Shown: in pieces, positions 43,801 to 55,567 of the stretch
Layout: each line of letters begins with the position of its first letter
Position numbering within the stretch: position 1 is the first letter of the stretch
Origin: Saccharum officinarum
Taxonomy: Eukaryota > Streptophyta > Magnoliopsida > Poales > Poaceae
Direction: 5' to 3'
DNA: 64,000 nt
Assembly: GCA_020631735.1 (NCBI GenBank)
Contig: CM036225.1
Span: 64,716,662 to 64,780,661, forward strand
Translations under genes and position numbers: made by a program
The notes under the pieces: generated by a model
What the model was told of the DNA's origin: nothing
Seen by the model: the letters and a program-made list of their open reading frames with translations, nothing else
Databases searched by the model: none

Positions 43801-45821
43801 TGTGTCAAAACTGAACTAAAATTAAAGCTGAAGTTAGCAGAACAATATGTGGCCAATTTATTTGCAAGCAACAAGGAGCTCCAAGTTGACTTGTTCTTTA
43901 TGCTAGGTTGTAGATAGTTTTTCATTCTCTAAGAATTCATACAATTTCTGTGGATTCGTGTACACTGTTTCATTGAGTGAGAGACCCAATGATAAAAAAA
44001 ATGTTGTTCAATCCCAGTATAAGCATGCTAGCTTCTGATGAAAAAAATAAACATGCCGCCACTGCCCCTTGGCTCTCAGAGATGCAACTCTAGATAACCA
44101 GTTCAGGAGTTAGTATCCTTTTTTGTGTTGACCAGTTCAGCAAGGACTTACACATAGTTGCATGGAAATCTATTTCAACGGTTACTGGGAAGCACAAGAC
44201 TCCAATGGCACCTTTTGATCGGTTCTGGATCTACCGACGAAAGGTATAATAGTTGAGGATTTAGCTGTTTAAGAAATTCTTGATTGTGTATCACGATTGA
44301 TTTGCAACTATTTGATTTCTAAGGATTTCTTGGATGTGGTTGGTGTGTGGATATGAAAGGACTTTTTTGAAGCAAGCCTACTCTGGTACATGCCCACCGA
44401 TTATTCGTTTTGATCTTGTTCCTAAAGATACATGGAAATAATTATTTTATTTTTTCCTCCTGATTATTGACTAGAGCTATTATTTGATATAATTGCATCT
44501 CTAAATTATTTTTCGGTAACTAAATATCTCCCTGTAGAACCTGTTTCGAATTAATAGGTACATGCATAATTATTCAGTTTTAAGCATTTTTTTCTTGTAA
44601 GGTTTTTCTGGCTGGTGTTCTGATCCTTGCCATTGTGCGGCCAAATAAACATCCCTCTTTTCTGGTTAATTAGTGTTATGATGTGTCCGAGAGAAAATAA
44701 TTATGTTTGTTTCAGTTGTTGCAATGATGACTTATTTCATTGTTACAGGCTAAATATTTGCACAGTTGTAGTCGACGCGGAAGCAATGTAGCATTCTGTC
44801 GAAGTCATGGGAATTTGTAAAATGTGAACATGGTGTACGACCGAGTTGAGGCAAGATGGTTTTAAGCCTTAGCTTCAGTGTTTTTTTTCTTCTGTTACAA
44901 TGCACAGCTATTTACCTATTACATTAAGATTATGACACTAATGACAGTACATGTGACCGTGACAACATATTTTACTCCCTACATGTGATCGTGACAATTT
45001 ATTTTACCTAGCATTAACATGTACATGGAAACTTATGTGGTGAAGTTAGTGCAGTTTCATGTGGACTGGAATAACAAAGCTGAAAATATAGGCAATGTTC
45101 TGAGTGATCAACTAATCTTCCACTAATTAAGTTGGTGGTCTCGATGTCAGGGAGTTCTGGTTTTAATTTGAATACAACTGAAAAGTCACCGTGGGCTCGG
45201 GTTGGCTAGGATGGCGGTGCGGAATCAAGGTGTGGCTGTGGCGAGTCGGTGCAGTGTAGGCAGAGCAGTAGCGCCGGTGTAGCCAATTAATTGTCGGCCC
45301 TGTTCTTAGCGATGTCGAGCGGCTCTGTGTTATTTTATCGTGCGATCTGTGTATTTAGTATAAAAGTTTTATCGTCCCGTAGCAATGCACGGGCACGCTA
45401 ACTAGTAGTGAAATTAACTTTGAGCTGGGCTGATAGCCGTCGCTGCTTGGTCTCCATTCGCCAGGACACTCTTGCGCCTGGGTCTCGTTGCCAGGCGTTC
45501 TGACGCATCGGCTTCTGGTCCCTGTAAATTGAGGAAAAAGTTTGATTTTTTTAAATATTTGTTGCCTTCCTGTCTCACGAGTGGATTAAAATTTTAAAAT
45601 AGAAAAATGACCCGTGCTACTTTTTTTTCTCGAATGCGCAAAAGCTTTGCGTACCATTGTATTAAGTAGAAGAGTTTAGACAGATATACAACGCGCTTGT
45701 ATCGAGCACTAAAGGAGGTCAACCTAACACAACCGCAGCTGGACTATCCTAGCAAGAGACTACTAGATTCGATATTACATTAAAGGAAACAACCAGTACC
45801 GACATAACGATGCAACCTAGG

Positions 45822-46332
45822 CACTGTTTGTCTAAATGGTCGTTTAGTCCGTTTAAACACCGTTTAACGGTAAACAGAAGTCAGCCGTGTTGTTTAGGCC
45901 CTAAATGGTGAATTAAACGGTTGGGGGCGTTTAAACCCGTTTAAACCGTTCAATCCCGTCTAAACGGTCTAAACAAAATCATATTAAACGTGATTAAATG
46001 AGCTAAGCAACCATTTAATCCATAATTAAGTGAATTAAAGGACTACGTCTATCACAATCAACATGAAACTAATTAACATTGTAATTATATGAAGTGTTGT
46101 GGGATTTAGATTTCTTCCAACAAGATTATTTGGTAGAATATTTGATTTTTACATGTGTAAATATGTATGGGTTCTAGGAAATTTTATTTTTACCTACATA
46201 AATATGTATATTTTATTGTTATTGTATAAAACCGTTTAGGCCGTTTAACTCCGTTTAAACACCGTTTAAACGGTTTAAACGCTAAACGAAGGGTGACCGA
46301 CTGTTTATCGTTTAGCGTTTAGGAAAACATTG
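45822..46332. mobile_element. Non-autonomous hAT element (511 bases)
   Basis: The 8-base target duplication AACCTAGG is at 45814-45821 and 46333-46340. The ends CACTGTTTGTCTAAA and, from the right, CAATGTTTTCCTAAA match at 12 of 15. The subterminal regions are full of CGTTTAAAC/CGTTTAG motifs on both sides. No ORF. Inserted at the stop codon of the LINE-type ORF1. Confidence 0.8.
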
Positions 46333-47889
46333 AACCTAGGAGGTGGCCTTGTGTCTTCGCGGCTGCCTAGACCGAACAGTCGGGAAGAGCTCATCCAGCG
46401 CTTTGGCTTCGGACGCAGTCAGGTTGCCACCGAAGAACTTGTCATGGGCCTCCAGCTCTTACGCGGATGACGCTGATGGACCTTTGGTGAAGCCCATATG
46501 CTGCATGATCAGCACCTCACCTTGCTTGGAAGCAGGTACTTGAGAGAGGGGCTGAGCCGCCAATCGCCTGCTCCGCCACGGCATCACTGGCTTAGCAGGT
46601 GGCTGCTTTGGAGGCTCACGAATCAGTGGATAGTTTCTCTTATGTGTCACTTCGTTGATAAGCTATCAAGGCGGCGTTTGGCGGAGTCATCGTTGTCCAA
46701 GGAAGGGTGGGTATCCACCGGCGGTGAGTCCACTGTCCAGTGAATGGGGCACGGAGGTGGTGTCCACAATGCACAGGAGACCACTGCGGCCAGGTCCTCA
46801 TCCTCCAGCTGGGGCGCCGTCACTGCCGGAGCCTCATCTTGTTGCGAGGCCACCGGAGGTGACAACAAGCGCTCAAGAGAAGTCTGCTTGATGATCCGAC
46901 TGCTGGCGAGCGAGGTTGTGAACTCCTCCAACATCGGGTCCTCCGTGATGTTGCAACCGTGCGTGGCGTCCGGCTACAGCGTTAACGTCAACGAGTCAGG
47001 CTAGACAATGCCTGTCTCACTGGACAGCTCACCGTGCCCAGGCTGAGCTTCAGCAGCAACCGAGGGGAAGGGCGGTGCTGTCTGTGCAACCCCTGCCAGT
47101 CGCCTGCCTCCGCCTCCGGCAGCGGCGACCACCGGTGGCAGGAATGGCGTTGCTCGACTTGACCCCACCAGAGTCTTGCGAGCCACCAAGGTCCGCCGGC
47201 CCAGCAAAGCAGGCGTTACGGGTGCCACAAAGAGGGTGTTGTGGCTAGCGACCCATGGCACTTGCATCGTCTGAGCTCCGAGAGCCCAAACGCCTTAGCT
47301 GCTTGCAGTCGCGCGTAATGTGTCGAAATCCCCTGCACCACAGACATCGTTGGGGCACCTTGCAGGTTGCCACCCGATGCGCGGAGGAGAGGCAATTGAG
47401 GCACTTGCCGTGAAGATCTGCCAAGATGCGCCTCGATGGTTCATGACTCGCCGGCTGGCCTTCGCTTGCTGGCCCTCGTGGCTCAGCCAAGGCGGCCGCA
47501 GGTCGCGTCTCCTACCGGTGGAGGATCTCCCGCCACCCATCGACGTTAGAGGCGGAGACCCGTCCGAGGCGTCCGAGGCGCTGGCGTGCCGGGATGTGAC
47601 CCTCCACTGGCCGAGCCGGCATGCCGTACAACAGTTGCGGGCACGACCGACTACGTTTCCCCTGCCTTCGCCTAGCACCCCAGCGACTCGCCGCCGCACC
47701 GCCATGGCCCGACGTTAGAGGTTGGGTGCACGGTAGGGACATCACAGGCAGCGTTGACGTCTTTAGCAGCTGCAGCTCTTGGCGAACCGCATCTAGGTAG
47801 GGGGTCGTGGAGGTGGCTTCCGCATCGAAGTCGTTGAGGAGGTCATCGTCCACCCAATGACGGGCCTTGGAGCATCCCGCCTCTCTACC

Positions 47890-49743
47890 TGAAAGCCCAA
47901 GTTTGGTTTTGAAAATTGAGTGACACCAAAGTTGCTAATGTTATGTGATCAAGTGTGATTAAGCTAGGATTAAGCAACATGTGATGGAGTTAGAAATGGC
48001 ATGGAGAGATAACCATAAGACCACATGATTTGGTGTATGAAATGATGAGCAAGATCATGAAGGAATGCACATAAAATGATGGACATGATGATCAAGTGTA
48101 GGAAACGAATCTAAGAGCACAAGATAAAGGTATAACCATAGGGTTTTTCTTTTGCCGGTCTAAGATGAGTAGAGAAGTGATTGACCGGGTTTAGGATACA
48201 TAGCCGACTATCAAGAGGGGCAATCATGTTTAGCTCGGGAATCAAGTGCCACTAGATCAATGTCTTGAGCATATGCATTAGGATCTAGTTAAGAGCTAAC
48301 ATAACCCTTTGAAAATGTTTATGAAATTCTAACACACATGCACATGGTGGTGTACACTTGATGGTGTTGGCACATTTGCAAAGGAGAAGGTGTTGGAGTT
48401 GATTTTGATCAACTTGGTGAAGGGAGAAAGGTTTTTCGGTGTTCTCTGGACACTAGGATGGCTCTTGGAGTGGAATACTGCTTTGATCCATTGTGACTTG
48501 GATTGGGTGTCCATATGGGTTGTGTAGCCCTCTGAGTAAGCTTTCCAAAATATCCAAGATCATCAAAATCGGAGTTCGGAGCTAAGAGTTATCGCCGTTT
48601 TATCGAAGAGTGGTCTGTGACCGGACTCATGACCGGACACGTCGAGTCAGCACCTGCGCGTCCGGTCAGTGTTTTTCGCGTAAGAAAGCGACCGGACACT
48701 GCTGCGAGTCCGGTCACGTCGGGAGCTTACTGGAACCTCTCTGTTCGCTGTTTCATTGTGACCTGCGCGTTTGGTCCCGTTAGCGACCTGCACGTCCGGT
48801 CAATACAAGTTTCTGCGCGCAAAAACTAGCCGTTGGAGTACGCTAGTGACCTGCGCGTCCGGTCGGTGTCGACCGCAGCGTCTGGTCAGCCCGACTCAGA
48901 TCCTAAATGGCTACTGCGTACCCCTTCGCTATAAATAGAAGTTGGCCGGGGTTTGGGGATTCTCTGGCATTCTTGCTGGCCTTGAGACATCATTTGAGCT
49001 AGAGAACAACCCCTCCACTCATCTCTTTGCTTGGTTGCACATCTTGAGTGAGATTGAGTGAGATTCAAGTGCATTACTTGAGAGTTGCATTCTAGAGGCA
49101 CTTGTTCTTCGAGTTACTGTGGATTTCTTGTTACTCTTCCGTGTTTCCCGACATGGTAGACGGCTTAGAGTAGCGGAGGTGATTGAGCTCGCAATTAGAG
49201 ATTGTTGGAGCCCTCACCAAGTGTTGTAAGGGGTTCTTGATCCTTCCCCATGGGAGTTCACGAATTGGATACTCTAGTGGAACTCGTGGCTTGGAGGATC
49301 CCCATCTTGTGTGTAGTTGTGCGGCGCCCGTCGAGGGCTCGACTCTTGATAGTCGATTAGCTCACGAACCGACAAGTGGGTGTATCGCCACAACGGGGAG
49401 TAGCTTGCCAGGAAGCAAGTGAACCTCATGATAAATTCTTTTGTCGTTCTCTTCCTGAGGATTTCTCTTGTGTGATTGATTGATTGATTGGTTCTTCTCA
49501 TCTCTACACGGCGGTACAATCACTCGAAGCTCTTCTCTCACGTTACTCCTTGTTTCTAGCTTGTAGTTGTTGTTGTGTTTAGTGGATAGTCTTATACTAG
49601 ACTTATGTAGGTGGCTTGCTTAATTAGTTAGAGCTAGTGCATTTTGCTTCACCACCTTTTGTACTAACACTCGTGGTTAAGTAATTCTTGTAGAAGTTTT
49701 AATTAGGCTATTCACCCCCCCTCTAGCTTATTTAGACCTTACA
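47890..49743 (+). mobile_element. Solo LTR of a Sire-type copia element
   Basis: Starts TGAAAGCCC, ends GACCTTACA, 1854 bases, flanked by the 5-base target duplication CTACC (47885-47889 and 49744-49748). A TATAAATA box lies at 48930-48937. No internal retrotransposon sequence remains, so unequal recombination between LTRs has removed it. The right-edge LTR (63076 on) is the same subfamily in reverse. Confidence 0.9.
48607..48895. repeat. GACCGG/CCGGTC dyad array in solo LTR
   Basis: About a dozen degenerate copies of 'gaccgga', 'gcgtccggtca' and related half-sites upstream of the TATA box at 48930. Confidence 0.75.
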
Positions 49744-50097
49744 CTACCCCGAGGATGGAAGAGGGCGGCTTAGGGGGATAGGGTGGACGATTGGCTCGGA
49801 GCAGGGGCGGACGGGTGGACGAGGAAGGCGTCGAGGTCAGAAATAGCGGGGGCAGTGCTCGCCCTTACTTCGGTTTCCGTGTGCTGTGCTACGACGACGG
49901 CGATGGCATCATCCAACCATGGTCGCGGGGGTGGCGTGGATGCGGCAGATCTGGTCATGCCGGCGTCGTCTGCTCCTGGCGGCGGAGGGGTCAGGTGTAT
50001 CCCGGCGGTGGAGGCGGCTACAGCAAGTGGCGGAGGGTCCACGGAGGGGGAGCCACCCGACGGCGCGGGCGAGGTGACGTCCGTCGGATCTGGGTGC

Positions 50098-51010
50098 AGT
50101 AGGGTCACAACTATAAAAAGCCATGCTGCCCGAGGCACGGTGGCCCGGCCCACGGCACGACATTTTGGCCCGATCCGAGCACGGCATGGCCCGGTAACTC
50201 ACGGGCCCGGGCTGGCATGGCCCAATGCTGCAGGCCGTGCTTGGGCCGACCTCTGAGCCTGCGGGCTGGCACAGCCCGACACGATTTTTAGGAGTCGACC
50301 CGACAATGGCCCGGTGCCCTTCCATCCCCTCCCTCCCCATCCTGCCAATGCCCAACGGCAACAGCCCACAATGGCTCTTTTATCCCCGACCATATATAAG
50401 GGGCGCCGCGCCGGATCCCCTTCCCTCCCTAAACCCTAATCCTAAATCCCCAGCCCCGTCCGCTGCTCTCGCCTCGCCTTGCCTCACCTCGCTCAAGCTC
50501 TTAGCCTCTCGCCTCGTCGCCGTCTCTGGTCCTCGACGCCGGTGACCTCTCGGCTCTCGCTTTGATCTACCTTCCACTGTCGACATCGAGCACTCGAGCT
50601 GCTCCTTTGTCCCCTGTTACCCTCCCTCCCTCTCGCTCTCCCCTCTAGACCTTGGTCATGTGAGTAAGTGAGTTCCTGTTCCTCCATCACTCACCATCCT
50701 TGCTAATGGTGTCGTCTTCTCTCTCCCATCGTCGTCTCCTCCGGCATCGGGCTCCGGTTGCGTAGGTAAGTTTGAACCCTAACCCTAACCCTAACCTCTT
50801 CTCTAGATCTACGTGCTTCAATTGTTGATTGTTTTTCATTCTTTTTCTCTTTGCGCAGGTCGGTAGCCGATGCTTCGTCCTCTAGCTGTGGCGTAGAGCG
50901 AGCTTGGCGGCCACCCGCACCGTCGAGGAACGGGGCTAGAGAGGCCATGGCAGAAGAGGATGACCATCTTCCGCCGGGCATGGCCCCCGAGGGTGATCAA
51001 AGGATCAAGA
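50098..51010 (+). mobile_element. Possible 5' part of a hAT element (GGCCCG-rich)
   Basis: 'cagtagggtcac' is followed by dense 'gcccggcccacggcacg'-like motifs to 50320, then a promoter-like TATA (TATATAAGGG, 50390-50399) and a GC-rich leader with donor and acceptor-like sites. This is the arrangement of the 5' end of autonomous grass hAT elements before the transposase. It is cut by the copia LTR at 51011, so no transposase is seen. A short (CCCTAA)3-like run lies at 50775-50796. Confidence 0.35.
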
Positions 51011-52595
51011 TGCCCAAGAGGGGGGGTGAATTAGGCTTTTCTAAAAATTAATTGCAAGAATTAAACCTTACAAGCCAAAATTCACCCCTAGTGCCTACTA
51101 GTGTTCCTTATGATTCTACCGGTAAAAGTTTTGCACCCTAAGTTCCAATCCTAGTCTAGCATGGCAATTCTAGGAAAGGAAACAAGCAATGAAAGTAATA
51201 CGCAAAAGTAAATGCTTGAAAGTAAGGGTAAGGAACACGGCAATGTTTTTCCTGAGGTATCGGAGAGTCGCCACTCCCCACTAGTCCTCGTTGGAGCACC
51301 CGCGCAAGGGTGTAGCTCCCCCTTGATCCGCGCAAGGATCAAGTGCTCTCTACGGGCTGATTCTTTGACACTCTGTCATGGTGAATCGCCCAAAACCGCT
51401 CACAACATGAGTTGGGTCATCCACAAGCTCGCCGGATGATCACCAAACTCCCAATCACCACCAAACCGTCTAGGTGATGGCGATCACCAAGAGTAACAAG
51501 CTAGAACTCTCACTTGACTGCAACAAGCCTAATGAGAAGATGGATGCATACTTGCTACTCTCTAGTCACTAATGAGGGATCTCAAGCTTTGATTCTCAAA
51601 TCACTACCCTCACTAGGGCTCTTGCACTCTCTTGCACTTCAAATGTGTTTCTCAGCTGAACAAATGAGCAAGAGACCTCTAAAAGAGGTGGAGGGGATGT
51701 ATTTATACACCCCACAGTTAAATCCAACCGTTACCAGCAAACTTAGAAAACACGCACTGATCGAACGCGCCGGTCGATGTGACCGGACGCGCCGGTCGAG
51801 TGTAACGGTCAAAAACTGGAACGACACTGCTGAGTGACCGAACGCACCGATCAGGGATGACCGGACGCGTCCGATCGTGCAAGACCCTTACTGTACTTTA
51901 ACCTGACGCTCGACCACGTCCGATCAGTGATGACCGGACGCGTCAGGTCAGCCAAGTACCTTACTGGAACATGACCGGACGTGTCTGATCATTTTTCTAG
52001 TCACGTCCGATTATACTTCTACCCTCTGAAACACGTGTCAGACTGATCACCGCATCTGGTCCTCACAGGGACCGTGTCCGATCAACCAGTTAACGATGCA
52101 GTGACTGTTAGTACTGACCGGACACGTCCGGTCGTGACAGAGACCGCGTCCGGTCACGGGTAAATAGCTCAAACGACTTCGAAACGCGACGCAACTTGAA
52201 CCAAGTTGCTTCCAACTAAACTTTGAGCTTTACCAGAGCTACCTAGTGCTAAGTTTGACAAGTGTGCACCACACCTAAACAAAAGACTTACCTAGGTCAA
52301 GCTACTCGCTCATGCCCCCCTTTATAGTACGGCCAAAGGAAGAAACAAAGATCCTAACGACTATTCTAGATGTAACCCAACATCTTGACATCCGGAACTA
52401 ACCGTCCTTAATCTTGTCGTTGATCCTTTGAAAACCGAAATGATTTCCATCAAGGGACATGAATACCATAGTGCCCAAAGCAGTTATCAACTCCATGACC
52501 TAACTTATCAAAGTTTCTGCAAAACACACGTTAGTCATGGTAATAATGCGTTGTCATCAATTTCCAAAACCAACACCGGGGCCTAGATGCTTTCA
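51011..52595 (-). mobile_element. 3' LTR of the copia element
   Basis: In sense it begins TGAAAGCATCTAGGCCC directly after the polypurine tract and ends CTCTTGGGCA. It has TATAAATA at 51707-51700 (minus strand) and a GACCGG-dyad array upstream of it. 1585 bases. The left flank CAAGA (51006-51010) would be one target-duplication arm. Confidence 0.85.
51770..52165. repeat. GACCGG-ACGCG-CCGGTC dyad array in the 3' LTR
   Basis: Repeated 'gaccggacgcg', 'cgccggtcga', 'cgtccgatca' units; upstream of the TATA box in the minus-strand sense. Confidence 0.8.
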
Positions 52596-52610
52596 ATCTC
52601 CCCCTTTTTG
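52596..52610 (-). other. Polypurine tract of the copia element
   Basis: CAAAAAGGGGGAGAT on the minus strand, immediately before the TG of the 3' LTR; the expected primer for plus-strand DNA synthesis. Confidence 0.85.
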
Positions 52611-53013
52611 GTGATTGATGACAACACTTAGATTCAGAAGATATAAGAGTTGAGGTTTTCGAACATGCTTGGTTCACATAAGCAAAAAGCTATAAGCACA
52701 AGGGGTTAGGAGTTGCTTATGTGTTCCAAGCCAACTGAGTGTACTCACAAGATAAAACATGAAGAGTTAGTACACATAAAACATAGCTCATATGAAATCG
52801 GAGTAAGGCACGGAAGCACAACCTTATGAGCTAAAACCGAATAAGTGACATGATATAAAATAAAATCTCACAAGCACACTTGTCACACAATGCAGGGCGG
52901 GATATTTAAACATGATGCATGAATGTAGCACACAAAGAAAACGAAACCCTCTAATAACACTCCCCCTGAATCTACTCTCTCTCCCTCTTTGGCATCAAAC
53001 GCCAAAAACAAAA
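52611..53013 (-). other. Non-coding 3' part of the copia element
   Basis: Between the extra ORF and the PPT; no ORF. Includes 'gatgccaaagagggagagag' on the minus strand, common in this lineage. Confidence 0.5.
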
Positions 53014-55422
53014 CTAAGGATCCGACGGGAGAACAGAAGCTGTCGAGTCAGGTGCCGAGGAGCGCGGAGTGATTACAAACTGTGAAGTATCCTCCTTAGA
53101 ATCTAAACTGGCAGGCTGACCCTCTGTAGATAGACGTGGCAGTGAAGCAGTCTGGGTCTGTAGAGCAGGTGCAGGAGCTAAAACCATAGTAGCAACAATA
53201 GGAGCAGTCTCTGTCACCTGAGCCTGAAGAACACCATGAGTGGGAGGATTTGTCGAAGCAACTGACGACGGCACAGTCTCTGTAGTCCCGGCCCCTGACA
53301 CTGGAAGAACGACAGTCTCGAAAGCTGACATCCCTGAAGAGGTCACAACTGTGGTGTACGAGGGAGTCGGCTGACCAGTCAGCTCACTGTAGGAGGCACT
53401 CAAGTCGGTGAAAGGAGTGCCCGAGAGAAGGTGAGGTCTAGGCTGAGCTGGTGGAGTGAACCCCGTCTGAATAGGAGTGTAGCTCGGGGACTGAAACGTC
53501 TGAGGAACCTGCTGCTAGGGAGAGTTAAACTGAAAACTCGGCTGTCCTTGACTCTAAAGTCCACTGGACTGTAGTGCTAGAGCAAGGACAGATGGTGGTG
53601 GAGGTACCCCAACAGTGACTAGGTGACGTAGGAGCTCAAGATACTGCTGCTGGGTGGCTGCCTGCTGCCTCTGCATCTCAAACTGCTGCCTCTGAAACTC
53701 TAGCTGCTGCCTCTGGAACTCATCCTGACGAGCCTGAATCTGAGCAAATGCGGCAGCTGTGTCCTGAGCCTGTCTCTGCATCCGAACCTCCTGTCTCTCC
53801 TGGGCTTGGGTCAGCCTCTCAAGTATAGCCACCATGGCTGGGTCTGAGCGGGAGGCTGATCCTAAACCACCGGCCTCATGGTCGTGAGACCGAGGAGAGC
53901 GGTACCAGGGGATAGGCTGGTAATCCTCGTCAGTGCTGTCAGTAGCAACATTCTCAGCTAGATCAGCTGGCTAAGCATCAAGATCTGCAAGCTCAGCCTC
54001 AGCAAGACCCTCAACGGTCTCGTCCTGCTCAGCAGCTGTCTCTGGAACCTCTGGCCTCTGACGTTGTCCTGGGCCAGGTGCCTGCTCTCTGGTCACTGAA
54101 GCTCACAACTGTCGAATATCATACTCTGGAAATGCAGTACTGGTATCAGAGATCTCAACTCTAATCTCTGTAGGCAGGTCACACACAGATCGAATAATAA
54201 TGCAGATCTAATGAGCATAAGGTAGCTATCGGTGACCCTTAAATCCCTCTGCCAAAGTATCCTCCATCTCACATAGCATCAGATCCCAAATATCAAACGG
54301 TGTTTGTGAGATGAGGTGATGCACCACCCATAACTGCATACGAGTCAGTCCCTCTCTATATCCCAGCCTCGGAAGAAGGGTCCGCCTCACAATAGCATTG
54401 AGTACTCTAGCTAGGGGTGTCAGGCTGGCAGGTGTACGTCTAGACCCCTCACCAAACAGCTCACGGAAGCAGGGTCTGATCATGTCTGTGGGTGGCACTG
54501 TCCCTCCATGAGGACGTCTCGGAGGTGAAGTCTGTCCAAAGCACAACTGGTGTATCTTCGTCTCTGAAGCTGGGAGTTTGAGAATCTCCTGTACCCTGGT
54601 GCTGTACAGTCTGCGGTCATGGCCTCAGAATGCAAAGTGTATGAACTGATGAGCAGGGTCAATCCAAAGTGAGGAGTAGAACTCTCTGACCCAAGTGCCG
54701 CAGTAAGCTCCAGTCCGTCCTAGAAAGTCTGACAGACCAGGTAGAAAGGACAAGTGTGGACGGAGCTGCTCACCTACCACCTCAACTAAAGCCTCAAGTC
54801 GACAGACTCTCTGAGGTCTGAATACAATCCCGCTGTCGACATAGGCTCTGTAGAAATCCTCATGCAGAGGTGTGTAGAAGCCCTCTGAAGGTCGGGGATC
54901 CCGCTGAGGTGGGAACCACCGACTAACCTCGACAAACCTGAGAGCCTATACCTATCGAGCTGTAGCTCCCCTAAGGTCAAAGTGCTCAACTGGGGGTGAC
55001 CTCAAGCCTGGGAGGTGGACGACCTCCACAACGCTGGCCCTCTGGCCTAGGAGTCACCTGAGCTCGCGTACGTCCTGAGCGACGACGCTGTGGAGAGTGA
55101 ACTGCCTGCTCCTCTGTCTCCTTTGGTCCTCTGTGGGCTGCTCTGTAGGTGCATCCTCGGTCTCTTATGTGGCCTCAGTACCAAGCTGTTGACCTCCAAG
55201 ATGAAAGCGATGCTCGCCAATGTGTATCCCACTGCCTCTGCCACCCCTCTCTACACGCTCAGCTGCATTAGCGACGGCCTGTGCAATCTCTGCCTCAGTG
55301 GGTGTCCTCTTTCTCTTCTTGACGGCTAACTTTTTGCGCTTGCCACGGGCTACCTCTGTCATCCTGGGAGGACTTTCGTCCCCGTCACTAGGTGCACCAC
55401 CAGCATTCTTGTAGCGAACCAT
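53014..55422 (-). pseudogene. Extra (env-position) ORF of Sire-type copia, with many premature stops
   Basis: Starts MVRYKNAGG at 55422 and stays in one frame for about 802 codons to TAG at 53014-53016. No frameshift was seen, but premature stops lie at 55165, 55054, 54952, 54946, 54625, 54226, 54208, 54103, 53971, 53554 and 53515 (lower coordinate of each). Recognisable parts are a basic KRKKLAVKKRKRTP segment, a central globular part (RRTLLPRLGYREGLTRMQLW, LISQTPFDIWDLML), and a Gln-rich coiled coil (ERQEVRMQRQ, FQRQQLEFQRQQFEMQRQQ) at about 53800-53630, then a Ser/Thr/Pro-rich tail. The ORF is known from Sire-lineage elements of grasses at the place where some relatives have an env-like gene; I see no signal peptide or membrane anchor. 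Function unknown. Confidence 0.75.
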
Positions 55423-55567
55423 ATTGACAAACTGCTGCGACTGAGAAAACTTGGATAGTGAAAGAAGGTGTACTGACACTCATGAGGCTTGGCCTCAATC
55501 CATATCCGCAGGCTTGGCCTCGGATTCACAGCTGATCACCTGACACACAAAGCACCGACAGGACGCA

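Larger units (their letters stand above)
39431..45405 (+). mobile_element. Non-autonomous Helitron with captured gene fragments
   Basis: The 3' end is characteristic: 'tcccgtagcaatgcacggg' forms a CCCGT/ACGGG hairpin, followed after 'cacgctaa' by CTAG (45402-45405) and a host T. The 5' end is placed at a TC preceded by A in 'atctatttatctattctatac', followed by the Helitron-like 'actataaaagg' and 'gtctctcaccc'; it could lie a few bases later. No Rep/helicase ORF is present. The GC-rich 5' part (40110-40650) looks like a first exon. A receptor-kinase fragment lies at 43650-43800. AT-rich sequence elsewhere has no coding signal. A 235-base duplication lies at 42583-43144. Confidence 0.7.
46336..49990 (-). 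pseudogene. LINE ORF1-like zinc-knuckle protein, interrupted and frameshifted
   Basis: Two CCHC zinc knuckles, both CX2CX4HX4C (CLNCLSSAHRVATC and CLWCRGFRHITRDC), at 47403-47305 mark a nucleic-acid-binding ORF1/gag-like protein. Upstream is VDDDLLNDFDAEATST (47853 downward). The C-terminal part has PWRSRRLAAQPLSQVPASKQ then GEVLIMQHMGF, a tail typical of this grass family, and the last codons (KFFGGNLTASEAKALDELFP) reach TAG at 46338-46336. Several frame changes and stops separate the blocks, and the solo LTR splits the N-terminal part. In the family, ORF1 binds element RNA and is followed by ORF2; here ORF2 is absent. Confidence 0.65.
45621..50100 (-). mobile_element. LINE-type element with ORF1 but no ORF2, hit by two insertions
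   Basis: On the minus strand the order is: ORF1 remnant (about 50100-49749 and 47884-46336), a 3' UTR of about 195 bases (45821-45629) ending 'acgcaaagcttttgcgcattcgag', and a poly-A of eight (45628-45621). That 3' end is the usual one for grass LINEs. A hAT MITE sits at 45822-46332 and a solo LTR at 47890-49743. No reverse transcriptase or endonuclease remains between ORF1 and the tail. Confidence 0.65.

Noticed and set aside
53014..55422. A true viral envelope gene
   Set aside because: Only the position is env-like; no signal peptide, fusion peptide or transmembrane anchor is visible, and the sequence is Gln-rich and Ser/Pro-rich.
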